This document shows positions 45,951-54,141 of a DNA stretch of 64,000 nt, one piece after another. The DNA is taken from contig NZ_BAZX01000003.1 in the NCBI RefSeq assembly GCF_001310955.1, forward strand, positions 124,001 to 188,000, written 5' to 3'. Each line of letters opens with the position of its first letter. The first letter of the stretch is position 1. The translations under genes and the position numbers were made by a program. Source of the DNA: Marinifilum fragile JCM 15579. GTDB lineage: Bacteria > Bacteroidota > Bacteroidia > Bacteroidales > Marinifilaceae. The notes under the pieces are model-generated. The model had not been told where the DNA came from. It did not search any database and saw only the letters and a program-made list of their open reading frames with translations.

Positions 45951-47396
45951 ATGAATTTAAAATATGTTTTTTATTTAATGTCAGTGTTAGCTCTAATTGA
46001 ATCAGTCTTTATGATTCTTTGTGCACTGATGGCATTTTTCTATTGTGAAGGAGATTTGGGATGTTTCCTGAAATCAGCTATTATTACAATTGCTGTAGGA
46101 GGAATTCTTTTTCTGATAACAAAAAACCACAAAACAGAAATTCACAAACGAGAAGCTTTTCTTGTGGTAAGTTTGGTTTGGGTGTTTTTTTCGATTTTTG
46201 GAGCACTACCATATTGGATTGGATCGTATGTTCCTTCGTATACCAATGCTTTTTTTGAAACCATATCAGGCTTTACTACTACAGGAGCATCGGTAATTAG
46301 TGATATAGAATCATTACCACATGGTATCTTGTTTTGGAGATCGCTTACTCACCTTTTAGGGGGAATGGGAATTTTGGTTTTAACCGTTGCAATTTTACCA
46401 ATTTTTGGATTTGGTGGAATGGCTATGTTTAATGCTGAAGCAGCAGGAGTTACTGTTGATAAACTCCACCCACGAATTAAGGAAACAGCCAAAAGATTGT
46501 GGGGGATTTACATGCTTTTAATTGCTTTGGAAATCATCTTCCTGATGTTAGGAGACATGGGATTATTTGATGCAGTTTGTCATTCTTTTGGAACATTGGC
46601 TTCTGGAGGTTTTTCTACAAAGAATGATAGTATTATGGGGTATTCCACATACATTCAATATGTAATTATCTTTTTTATGTTTTTGGCTGGCGTGAATTTT
46701 ACGCTTCATTACTTTGCGATAAAAGGAAATTTGAAGAAGGTGATTCAAAATCAGGAATTTAAAGTTTATTTTGGCTTAATTCTGCTGATAACAGCAATCA
46801 TTACCTTAACCTTAACACTCAAAAATCACTTACCTTTGGAACATTCTTTTCGCGATGCACTTTTTCAGGTAGTATCTGTGATTACCAGTACAGGTTTTGT
46901 TAGTGCTGATTATACGGCTTGGCCTTCTTATCTGTGGATGCTGATTTTTGGTTTAATGTTTACAGGGGCTTGTGTTGGATCTACTTCAGGTGGAGTAAAA
47001 ATTCTTCGTCATTTGCTTTTGTTTAAAAATAGCTTTTTGGAGTTTAAAAGGATGATTCATCCCTCAGCAGTGATACCTGTTCGATATAATAATGAGGCAA
47101 TTGGAAAGGATATTATATTTAAAATACAAGCTTTCGTAGTATTGTATTTTATCATTTTCTTTGCAAGTACCATCGTACTGGCATTTTTAGGATTAGATTT
47201 CATATCAGCCATGGGAGCAGTTGCAACTACAATGGGGGGAATAGGTCCTGGTTTAGGAAAAGTAGGGCCAGTGGACAACTTTGCTATGCTACCGAATGCA
47301 GCAAAATGGGTACTTTCGTTTTTAATGTTGCTAGGACGTTTAGAGTTATTTACCTTATTAATTATATTTGTTCCTGCTTTTTGGAAGAATCGATAA
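45951..47396 (+). CDS. trkH: Trk-type potassium transporter membrane subunit TrkH (copy 1)
   Basis: The 481-residue inner-membrane protein has the four-fold M-P-M layout of TrkH/KtrB transporters with selectivity-filter segments ISGFTTTGASVISD (about 105), FGTLASGGFSTK (about 210), VITSTGFVSADY (about 315) and TTMGGIGPGLGKVG (about 430). With TrkA it takes up K+ driven by the membrane potential. Start ATG at 45951 is in a good position for the first helix. A second copy follows after 60 bases. Confidence 0.94.
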   Translation: MNLKYVFYLMSVLALIESVFMILCALMAFFYCEGDLGCFLKSAIITIAVGGILFLITKNHKTEIHKREAFLVVSLVWVFFSIFGALPYWIGSYVPSYTNAFFETISGFTTTGASVISDIESLPHGILFWRSLTHLLGGMGILVLTVAILPIFGFGGMAMFNAEAAGVTVDKLHPRIKETAKRLWGIYMLLIALEIIFLMLGDMGLFDAVCHSFGTLASGGFSTKNDSIMGYSTYIQYVIIFFMFLAGVNFTLHYFAIKGNLKKVIQNQEFKVYFGLILLITAIITLTLTLKNHLPLEHSFRDALFQVVSVITSTGFVSADYTAWPSYLWMLIFGLMFTGACVGSTSGGVKILRHLLLFKNSFLEFKRMIHPSAVIPVRYNNEAIGKDIIFKIQAFVVLYFIIFFASTIVLAFLGLDFISAMGAVATTMGGIGPGLGKVGPVDNFAMLPNAAKWVLSFLMLLGRLELFTLLIIFVPAFWKNR

Positions 47397-47456
47397 GGAA
47401 ATTTTTATAACAAGTAATTGTCATTTATCTTTAGCTAAAATCTCATCCTAAATTCT

Positions 47457-48905
47457 GTGATTAAATTTAAGGTTATATTAAATATACTAGGGAAGCTTTT
47501 GGTTGGCGAAAGTTTCTTTCTTTTCATTTCATTATTGGTTTCATTAATCTATCAGGAAAATGACACCACAGCTTTTTTAAAATCGGGATTAGTAACCTTT
47601 TCAGTAGGAATATTTAGTTATTTATCGTCGAAAGGAGTAAAAAAAGATTTAGGTAAGAGAGAAGGGTATATTATTGTAAGCTTAGTTTGGGTTGTTTTTT
47701 CAATGTTTGGATGTTTGCCCTATTTATTTAGCGGTGCAATATCTTCTGTAACTGATGCATTTTTTGAGACAATGTCTGGTTTTACCACTACAGGGTCTTC
47801 CATATTGAACAATATTGAGGAATTGCCTCATGGCATTCTGTTTTGGAGATCGCTTACTCAATGGATGGGTGGTATGGGAATTATCGTTATGTTTCTTGCC
47901 ATTCTGCCAACTTTAGGTATTGGAGGACGCGAGTTATTTGCAGCTGAAGTTCCAGGACCTACACCAGACAAGCTTACTCCACGAATTAAAGAAACAGCAA
48001 GAAACCTTTGGGGATTGTATATCTTTTTTACTGCATTGGAAACAATTCTATTGTATGTGGGTGGAATGAGTTTTTTTGATGCCATAAATCACTCATTAAC
48101 AACAATGGCTACAGGTGGATATTCTACAAAACAGGCAAGTGTAGGATTTTATACATCACCATATATCCAGTATACAATTATCTTTTTCATGTTTGTAGCG
48201 GGTACCAACTTTACACTTTCATATGGAATGATAACAGGGCGTTTTACCAAGGTTTTCAGAGATGAGGAGTTTAGGTTTTACACCTTTGTTGTATTGTTTT
48301 TTGCCTTTATAATAACTCTTGGATTAATTGCAGCAGGTAATGTGACTGGGGAGCAAGCATTTAGAGATGCACTGTTTACTGTAGTTTCTATTATTACAAC
48401 AACTGGTTATGCAACGGCAGATTATCTGCTTTGGTCACCATTTTTGGGCATGCTAATTTTCGTTTTATTCTTTGTTGGCGGATCAGCAGGCTCAACAGGT
48501 GGAGGAGTTAAGGTGGTTCGTATTTTATTGCTTTTTAAAAATAGTTTTTACGAACTAAAAAGATTGGTCCATCCGAATGCTGTAATTCCTATTCGGTACA
48601 ATTCAAAAGTTGTTGATCAAAGAACTGTTACTAACATTTTGGCCTTCTTTGTCTTCTATATTCTGATATTTATGATGTCGGCAGTTTTAATGTCATTTTG
48701 GACTCCTGATATTTATTCGGCATTTAGTGCTGTAGCTACAACTTTAGGCAATATTGGACCAGGTTTTGGAGAAATTGGTCCAATGGAAAATTTCCATCAA
48801 TTACCAGATTTGGCAAAATGGTTTCTTTCTTTCCTAATGATGTTGGGAAGATTAGAATTGTTTACGGTGCTGGTGTTATTTTCTCCTTCATTTTGGAAAC
48901 ATTAA
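47457..48905 (+). CDS. trkH: Trk-type potassium transporter membrane subunit TrkH (copy 2)
   Basis: This 482-residue paralogue begins at a GTG (47457) and matches copy 1 through the filter segments MSGFTTTGSSILNN, LTTMATGGYSTK, IITTTGYATADY and TTLGNIGPGFGEIG. The third filter differs (TTGY versus STGF). The two copies may assemble with the single TrkA or differ in K+/Na+ preference. It is most likely cotranscribed with copy 1. Its 3' end overlaps the converging SRPBCC gene by 44 bases. Confidence 0.93.
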   Translation: MIKFKVILNILGKLLVGESFFLFISLLVSLIYQENDTTAFLKSGLVTFSVGIFSYLSSKGVKKDLGKREGYIIVSLVWVVFSMFGCLPYLFSGAISSVTDAFFETMSGFTTTGSSILNNIEELPHGILFWRSLTQWMGGMGIIVMFLAILPTLGIGGRELFAAEVPGPTPDKLTPRIKETARNLWGLYIFFTALETILLYVGGMSFFDAINHSLTTMATGGYSTKQASVGFYTSPYIQYTIIFFMFVAGTNFTLSYGMITGRFTKVFRDEEFRFYTFVVLFFAFIITLGLIAAGNVTGEQAFRDALFTVVSIITTTGYATADYLLWSPFLGMLIFVLFFVGGSAGSTGGGVKVVRILLLFKNSFYELKRLVHPNAVIPIRYNSKVVDQRTVTNILAFFVFYILIFMMSAVLMSFWTPDIYSAFSAVATTLGNIGPGFGEIGPMENFHQLPDLAKWFLSFLMMLGRLELFTVLVLFSPSFWKH

Positions 48906-49356
48906 ACCTCAGATCTAAAACTTTTCTTCGATATTCGAATATTTCATTCAGCTTCGATTTTATAAATAGCTTATTGGCAATGGCTCCTAAAAATCCTAAA
49001 GGAGGTTGATACGATATGATATCTTTCATGATAACTCCATCGGGCAATGGTTCAATGATGTGTTGGTGGTGCCATATGGAATAGGGTCCAACACGTTGTT
49101 CGTCTACAAAATAACAGTTATCACGAACCTGAGTAATTTCTGTTACCCAAGTGGTTTTAATGCCTAAAACCGGACTTACTTTGTAACAAATGATCATTCC
49201 CGGATACATTTTTCTCTCTATTAAATCAGAAGTTATATCGAAACCCATGTATTTGGGCGTAATTTCTTTTAGATTGATTGGTGACGAAATAAATTCCCAA
49301 AGCTCTTCGATACTTGTGTGTAGTATTTGTTCTTTATAAAACTGATAAAATGGCAT
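48862..49356 (-). CDS. SRPBCC (START/Bet v1-like) family protein
   Basis: The 164-residue protein has the helix-grip pattern of SRPBCC ligand-binding proteins, resembling the SRPBCC branch annotated as cell-division inhibitor-like or polyketide-cyclase-like: FYKEQILHTSIEELWEFISSPINLKEITPKYMGF at the start, WVTEITQVRDNCYFVDEQRVGPYSIWHHQHIIEPLPDGVIMKDIISY, then a C-terminal helix. The ligand is unknown. It converges on trkH, sharing 44 bases at the 3' ends, and no terminator was found between them. Confidence 0.8.
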   Translation of the reverse strand: MPFYQFYKEQILHTSIEELWEFISSPINLKEITPKYMGFDITSDLIERKMYPGMIICYKVSPVLGIKTTWVTEITQVRDNCYFVDEQRVGPYSIWHHQHIIEPLPDGVIMKDIISYQPPLGFLGAIANKLFIKSKLNEIFEYRRKVLDLRFNVSKMKEKITPAP

Positions 49357-49828
49357 AAAGTAAAATTTTTGGCTAATAACTGTTTGTGTTCTGTATTGAT
49401 GCAGTTAAGCATAAACAATTGGGTAAAATAAAAAGTTCTTTGTGAACCCAAGTTTAAAAAAATACTTTCTTTAGAATAGATTAATATTCCAATAATTAAA
49501 ACATTTTGAGCAGGAAAAAGTTCATAGAATGATTAATAAAAATTGGATTATTGCACATAGTTAGAAGCTCTACTTTGTTATCGTAAAGTTTGAGAAGAGT
49601 AGTTTTTGGGATTCTGAGATAAAAATGATGTGAGAAAATGTGGGATCAATTATTTGTTGGTGTAAAAACTTATAGGAAGTTGTAAATCAAGGAGTATTTT
49701 TCTTTTGTCATAAAAAAGTAAATATTAATCATGAAAATATAACATTTTAAAGGCTGTCTCGTAAACAATGTCGTTATATTTACAGAACAAAATTTTCTAG
49801 ACATTTTAAACAATCTTTAATTTAACTC
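49357..49828. other. Intergenic region with no gene seen
   Basis: About 470 AT-rich bases separate the SRPBCC gene and the small plus-strand gene at 49829. No RNA gene, repeat or clear TAnnTTTG box was found, though promoters for both divergent genes should be here. Confidence 0.4.
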
Positions 49829-50104
49829 ATGGAACATATAGAAAAGTATAATCACTTAATTGAAAAAGAAATAGAGAAATACAAAAAAGAGTCAAATAAG
49901 GTATTAACAAAATTTGAAAAAAGTTTTAGTAAGGGAAAAATGGTGGTAACTCATCATTTTGAAAATGTGGCAACCGAATTGATACGTTTGGTAAAAACTG
50001 ATTTTGAGAATGCTGGATATTACCCTGAATTTATTGGGAATAGACCAGGTGGACATATCGTTTTACGTGTAAGCTTACTAAAATCTTCGGGAAAAGTTGC
50101 ATAG
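49829..50104 (+). CDS. Small hypothetical protein
   Basis: The 91-residue basic protein has an N-terminal charged helix (about 1-38, EKYNHLIEKEIEKYKKESNKVLTKFEKSF) and a C-terminal part VVTHHFENVATELIRLVKTDFENAGYYPEFIGNRPGGHIVLRVSLL. No signal peptide or membrane helix. I recognise no family. A terminator follows and codon use is like its neighbours, which supports a real gene. Confidence 0.55.
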   Translation: MEHIEKYNHLIEKEIEKYKKESNKVLTKFEKSFSKGKMVVTHHFENVATELIRLVKTDFENAGYYPEFIGNRPGGHIVLRVSLLKSSGKVA

Positions 50105-50122
50105 TCTCATAGGTTTGTATAA

Positions 50123-50157
50123 AAAATGCCGACAATGTTATTCTTGTCGGCATTTTT
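50123..50157 (+). terminator. Bidirectional terminator near tsaC
   Basis: Arms AAAATGCCGACAA (50123-50135) and TTGTCGGCATTTT (50144-50156) lie between converging genes and carry A and T runs at either end. Confidence 0.9.
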
Positions 50158-50172
50158 GCTTTTTATATCAAA

Positions 50173-50784
50173 TCAAAAAATAAGCTCTCCAATTCCAGGT
50201 CTGATAATTTCAAATTCTCCGTTTGTACAATCTATGATTGTTGATGCGGTATTGTTTCCGTATCCTCCATCAATTATCAAGTCGACATCTTTTTTATATT
50301 TTTCGTCGATTAATTCAGGATCTGTAGTATACTCGATTACTTCATCAGGATCGTGAATGGAAGTAGTCATGATAGGATTACCTAATTCTTCTACAATTCG
50401 CAATGGAATATAATGATCAGGAACTCTAATGCCTACCGTTTTCTTCTTACTTTTAAATAATTTTGGAACATTATTACTAGCTGGAAGAATAAATGTGAAG
50501 GCTCCCGGTAAGTTTTTCTTCATTATTTTAAAAGAAGAATTATCAACTTTTGCGTACTCTGATAAATTACTTAAGCTATTACAGATAAGAGAAAAATTAC
50601 CTTTCTCTGCGGTAGTTCCTTTTAATTTAGCTATTCGCTGTATTGCCTTGTTGTTAGTGATATCACATCCAATGGCATATACAGTATCTGTGGGATAAAT
50701 AATTATTCCACCATCTTTAAGTACTTCAACTATTTGCCGAAACTCCCTGTGATTGGGATTGTCGGGATACAATTTTAAGAGCAT
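50173..50784 (-). CDS. tsaC: L-threonylcarbamoyladenylate synthase (YrdC/Sua5)
   Basis: The 203-residue protein forms threonylcarbamoyl-AMP from threonine, bicarbonate and ATP for the t6A37 modification of ANN-decoding tRNAs. YrdC-fold motifs are present: GGIIIYPTDTVYAIGCDITN (about 30), KLKGTTAEKGNFSLICNSLS (about 57), PGAFTFILPAS, TVGIRVPDH and PIMTTSIHD. It is the short, YrdC-only form, without the Sua5 C-terminal domain. It shares a terminator with the small gene upstream in the window. Confidence 0.93.
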   Translation of the reverse strand: MLLKLYPDNPNHREFRQIVEVLKDGGIIIYPTDTVYAIGCDITNNKAIQRIAKLKGTTAEKGNFSLICNSLSNLSEYAKVDNSSFKIMKKNLPGAFTFILPASNNVPKLFKSKKKTVGIRVPDHYIPLRIVEELGNPIMTTSIHDPDEVIEYTTDPELIDEKYKKDVDLIIDGGYGNNTASTIIDCTNGEFEIIRPGIGELIF

Positions 50785-50902
50785 TTTGTAGTGGTTAAGG
50801 GTTATTTCGGGGTTTAAAGATATAAGTTTCTATTTATTCACAATCCAATCTTAGCTTATTTATTTTCAGTCCAAAGCGTATAATTGTAATATGTATAAAA
50901 GA

Positions 50903-50930
50903 AAAAAGGAGTGCTATTGCACTCCTTTGA
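50903..50930 (-). terminator. Terminator of fsa
   Basis: Arms AAAGGAGTGC (50905-50914) and GCACTCCTTT (50919-50928), 20 bases beyond the fsa stop; the minus-strand transcript runs into TTTTTTC. Confidence 0.85.
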
Positions 50931-50949
50931 TTATTTCATTTAAATATTA

Positions 50950-51604
50950 TTAGCTGTTCAATTTATTGTAATCAGCTAAAAATTGTTCTAAACCTTTATC
51001 AGTTAATGGGTGCTTTAATAGACCAGTAATTGCATTTAAAGGGCATGTTGCTACATCAGCTCCAGCTTCAACACATTGTATAATATGCATAGTGTGGCGT
51101 ATAGAAGCTGCTAAAACTTGCGTATCAAAACCATAGTAATTATTCATGTCTGCAATTTGACGAATCAACTCAATACCATCTGTTGAAATATCATCAAGTC
51201 TTCCAACGAAAGGAGAAACATAGGTAGCACCAGCTTTTGCAGCTAGTAATGCTTGTCCTACCGAGAAAATTAAAGTACAGTTTGTACGAATGCCTTTTGA
51301 ACTTAGGTATTTTACAGCTTTTATACCATCCTTGGTGCAAGGAACTTTAACCACAATCTGAGGATGTAATGCTGCTAACTCTTCTCCTTCAGAAATCATT
51401 CCGTCAAAATCAGTAGCTATAACTTCTGCGCTAACGTCTCCATCAACTATATCGCAAATATCAACATAGTGTTGTTTGATGTTTTTTTCTCCTTTGATTC
51501 CCTCTTTAGCCATAAGAGAAGTTGGTAGTTACGCCGTCAAGAACTCCTAAATCTTGTGCTTCTTTAATCTGATCAAGATTAGCTGTGTCAATAAAAAACT
51601 TCAT
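50950..51604 (-). pseudogene. fsa: Fructose-6-phosphate aldolase / transaldolase-like protein, frameshifted
   Basis: The first 28 codons (51604 down to about 51521) read [20 protein letters not shown] and then lose frame. Restoring two G residues at 51520-51521 on the plus strand (CC on the coding strand) gives TTNPSLMAKEG and a single 218-residue protein, the family length. Without the repair, the downstream frame from 51513 gives 187 residues. Key segments are VVKVPCTKDGIKAVKYL with the Schiff-base lysine, TLIFSVGQALLAAKAGATYVSPFVGRLDD and GADVATCP. It acts in non-oxidative pentose phosphate flux. Confidence 0.88.
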
Positions 51605-51760
51605 TTTACGATTTTTAGTTTGTTTTAAGTCGAAAACGAAAATACACTAAATTCTTATGAAGAACAAAGCTATATTAAGTTTAAACGGATAATAAAAAAG
51701 AGATGTGAAATAATTTCGTATCGATTTGATTCGAAAATAAAACTGGAAAGATAAAAAAAG

Positions 51761-51834
51761 AGCCGATGGAGGGACTCGAACCCACGACCTGCTGATTACA
51801 AATCAGCTGCTCTAGCCAGCTGAGCTACATCGGC
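51761..51834 (-). tRNA. tRNA-Thr (TGT)
   Basis: The minus strand gives a full cloverleaf: acceptor GCCGATG with CATCGGC, D-arm AGCTCAGCTGGCTAGAGC, anticodon arm CTGATTTGTAATCAG with anticodon TGT, and T-arm GGTCGTGGGTTCGAGTCC. CCA is not encoded. It differs from the copies at 51954 and 52094 by one base in the acceptor stem (a G-C pair at position 7 instead of G-U). Confidence 0.95.
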
Positions 51835-51844
51835 GAATTTTTTG

Positions 51845-51916
51845 AGCCATTGACGAGATTTGAACTCGTGACCTCTTCCTTACCAAGGAAGCGCTCTACC
51901 CCTGAGCTACAACGGC
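51845..51916 (-). tRNA. tRNA-Thr (GGT)
   Basis: The minus strand reads GCCGTTG acceptor, D-arm AGCTCAGGGGTAGAGC, anticodon arm CTTCCTTGGTAAGGAAG with anticodon GGT, and T-arm with GTTCAAATC. It decodes ACC and ACT codons and lies between TGT copies. Confidence 0.95.
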
Positions 51917-51953
51917 AAAGTAACAATTGTAACTTAGGGTAACTAAGTATTAG

Positions 51954-52027
51954 AGCCGATAGAGGGACTCGAACCCACGACCTGCTGATTACAAATCAGC
52001 TGCTCTAGCCAGCTGAGCTACATCGGC
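51954..52027 (-). tRNA. tRNA-Thr (TGT), second copy
   Basis: The body matches the copy at 51761-51834 except for one acceptor base; anticodon TGT in CTGATTTGTAATCAG. Acceptor position 7 forms a G-U wobble. Confidence 0.95.
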
Positions 52028-52093
52028 AATTGCTACTCGCAAAAATATTTTAAAGAACGAAAGAAAGTCGTTAAACTTTCTTTTTGTTGATGG

Positions 52094-52167
52094 AGCCGAT
52101 AGAGGGACTCGAACCCACGACCTGCTGATTACAAATCAGCTGCTCTAGCCAGCTGAGCTACATCGGC
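52094..52167 (-). tRNA. tRNA-Thr (TGT), third copy
   Basis: Identical to the 51954 copy over the tRNA body; anticodon TGT. It is the first of the four tRNA genes in transcription order, 30 bases after the SRP RNA. Confidence 0.95.
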
Positions 52168-52196
52168 ATTTTTTAAACCTAAAAGGCATAAAAAAA

Positions 52197-52296
52197 GTGG
52201 GCAAGCAACAACGTCGCACCGCTACAACCACTTACCCTTGCTGCCTTCCGACCCTGGGGGGATTCAGTAGGAGCTGGTCGCGTAGTGCTTACCCGA
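52197..52296 (-). ncRNA. ffs: Signal recognition particle RNA (4.5S type)
   Basis: The minus strand contains the SRP RNA core CAGGGTCGGAAGGCAGCA, the apical loop and symmetric internal loop bound by Ffh. Outer strands GGGTAAGCA (52294 down) and TGCTTGCCC pair into the terminal stem, followed by a T-run (52191-52196) that ends transcription. Ends are approximate. It delivers membrane proteins with Ffh and FtsY. Confidence 0.9.
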
Positions 52297-52299
52297 CGA

Positions 52300-52330
52300 C
52301 AAAAGTAGAAAAAAGTTGTTTCCCCGCAAA
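52300..52330 (-). promoter_or_regulatory. Promoter of the SRP RNA
   Basis: A textbook Bacteroidota promoter on the minus strand: -33 TTTG (52327-52330), 19-base spacer, -7 TACTTTTG (52300-52307). The predicted start is about 52294, matching the first base of the SRP RNA terminal stem. Confidence 0.8.
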
Positions 52331-52511
52331 TAAAATATGGAACTTCTTCCTACAATTTTTTCATGGAATGCAGCAAGAGATTTATTTTCAGAGAAATAAT
52401 TTTTCAAAAAAATGTCAAATATTTTTCAGATTTCTGTTCTTGCTGTAAAAACGGCTGTTTCGGATTGTAATAATTAAGCTTTTTTAATTGATACATTACC
52501 GTAAAAACGGA

Positions 52512-52519
52512 TATCTTTG
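52512..52519 (+). promoter_or_regulatory. Promoter -7 box of the DUF4199 gene
   Basis: TATCTTTG matches TAnnTTTG, with TTG at 52488-52490 near the -33 position (21-base spacer). It lies 27 bases before the ATG at 52547. Confidence 0.65.
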
Positions 52520-52546
52520 TGTTCGAAAAATCACAAATGAATTAAA

Positions 52547-53104
52547 ATGTACTACAAAACTTTATTTAAACACTCATTTTTATTTGGGTCTTTGGTGGGA
52601 GCCGTATTAATATTGGCATCATTATCGTTTTACTGGAAAGGTGTTTCTATTAATTACAATCCTACACTTTTGTTTATAAACAGAGGCCTAATTATTCTGG
52701 GAATATATTTTGGAGTAAGAAAATATCGTGATGAGGTACTATTTGGCGTTATTTCATATGGTCGTGCTTTTGTTACTGGTGCTTTAATGATTGCTGTAGC
52801 TTCATCCTTTTATGCGATGTATATTTATATTCTAGCGAGTTATTTCGATGGAGGAATATTAAAGGAAGCAGTTGACTTTACCGAGAAGGGGCTTGTGGAG
52901 ATTGGTTATGACGATGATCAGGTAGAATTGTTAATGTCATTTTACAGGAAAATTACTCCTGGTATTTTTGCATTCAGTCAGTGGTTAGGCAAGGTTATGG
53001 CAGGAGTTTTCTTTTCATTGATCGTGGCATTCTTTTTTAGACAAAAGAGAAATTTGTTTAATAACAGTCCTATTGATAAATTTAACAATTCAAAAAATCA
53101 ATAA
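52547..53104 (+). CDS. DUF4199 family membrane protein
   Basis: The 185-residue protein has four predicted membrane helices: SFLFGSLVGAVLILASLSFYW (about 10-30), LLFINRGLIILGIYFGVRK (about 41-60), GRAFVTGALMIAVASSFYAMYIYILA (about 76-102) and WLGKVMAGVFFSLIVAFFF (about 147-166). The motif GIYFGVRKYRDEV after helix 2 is typical of DUF4199. It lies 9 bases ahead of a family 2 glycosyltransferase and is likely cotranscribed, a pairing common in Bacteroidota. Confidence 0.85.
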   Translation: MYYKTLFKHSFLFGSLVGAVLILASLSFYWKGVSINYNPTLLFINRGLIILGIYFGVRKYRDEVLFGVISYGRAFVTGALMIAVASSFYAMYIYILASYFDGGILKEAVDFTEKGLVEIGYDDDQVELLMSFYRKITPGIFAFSQWLGKVMAGVFFSLIVAFFFRQKRNLFNNSPIDKFNNSKNQ

Positions 53105-53113
53105 ATACACGGT

Positions 53114-54061
53114 ATGGATATTTCAGTTGTAGTTCCTTTGTTTAACGAGGATGAATCGATTCCCGAATTGGTAGCATGGATTGATAGAGTAATGACCCAA
53201 AATAATTTCAGTCATGAGATTATTTTGGTCGATGATGGAAGTAATGATACTTCGTGGGAGGTAATTGAGAAGTTACAGAAGAAATATTCGGCAGTACGTG
53301 GAATTAAATTTCGTAGAAATTACGGAAAATCGGCAGCGCTTTTTAGCGGGTTTGAATTGGCAAAAGGTGAGGTTGTGATTACCATGGATGCAGACTTGCA
53401 AGATTCTCCTGATGAAATTCCGGAATTGTATCGCATGATAAAGGAAGAAGATTTTGATTTGGTGTCGGGTTGGAAGCAAAAAAGATACGATCCAATTTCA
53501 AAAACCATTCCTAGTAAGTTTTTCAATAGAACAGCTCGTGCCATGTCGGGTATTAAATTGCACGATTTTAATTGTGGATTAAAAGCCTACAAGAACAAAG
53601 TGATTAAGAGTATAGAAGTGTATGGAGAAATGCACAGGTATATTCCAATTCTCGCTAAGCAAGCTGGTTTTGTTAGAATTACTGAGAAGGTTGTGCAACA
53701 TCAGGAACGAAAATATGGAGTTACCAAATTTGGGTTGAATCGTTTTATTAATGGATTTCTTGACCTATTATCGATAACCTTCATTAGCAAGTTTGGTAAA
53801 AAACCAATGCATTTTTTTGGCTTATTGGGTACATTCATGTTTTTTGTTGGATTCTTTGCATCTGCTTGGATTGGACTCCAAAAAATCTATAGTATGAGTC
53901 AGGGAATTAAGGCACCCTTGGTAACCGATAGTCCTTATTTTTACATTGCATTGGCTACCATGATTATTGGTACTCAGTTGTTTTTGGCAGGTTTTGTTGC
54001 CGAATTGATTAGTCGTAGTTCATCGGAAAGAAATACTTACCAAATCGAAAAAGAAATCTAA
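53114..54061 (+). CDS. Family 2 glycosyltransferase (DPM1/GtrB type), membrane anchored
   Basis: The 315-residue enzyme has a GT-A fold with VVVPLFNEDESIPEL at the start, ILVDDGSNDTSW (about 38), TMDADLQDSPDEIPEL with the metal-binding DxD-like aspartates (about 93), and the VQHQERKYGVTKFG motif (about 195) of polyprenyl-phosphate-dependent transferases, followed by two C-terminal helices (about 234-255 and 270-300). It likely transfers a sugar from NDP to undecaprenyl phosphate. It heads a GT-methyltransferase-GT cluster. Confidence 0.93.
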   Translation: MDISVVVPLFNEDESIPELVAWIDRVMTQNNFSHEIILVDDGSNDTSWEVIEKLQKKYSAVRGIKFRRNYGKSAALFSGFELAKGEVVITMDADLQDSPDEIPELYRMIKEEDFDLVSGWKQKRYDPISKTIPSKFFNRTARAMSGIKLHDFNCGLKAYKNKVIKSIEVYGEMHRYIPILAKQAGFVRITEKVVQHQERKYGVTKFGLNRFINGFLDLLSITFISKFGKKPMHFFGLLGTFMFFVGFFASAWIGLQKIYSMSQGIKAPLVTDSPYFYIALATMIIGTQLFLAGFVAELISRSSSERNTYQIEKEI

Positions 54062-54141
54062 ACGCAATTATAAGTTATGAGTGTTGAGTTATAAATTTAC
54101 ACTCATAAAACTTATTGGTTGATAATTATAGCAAACAACTC

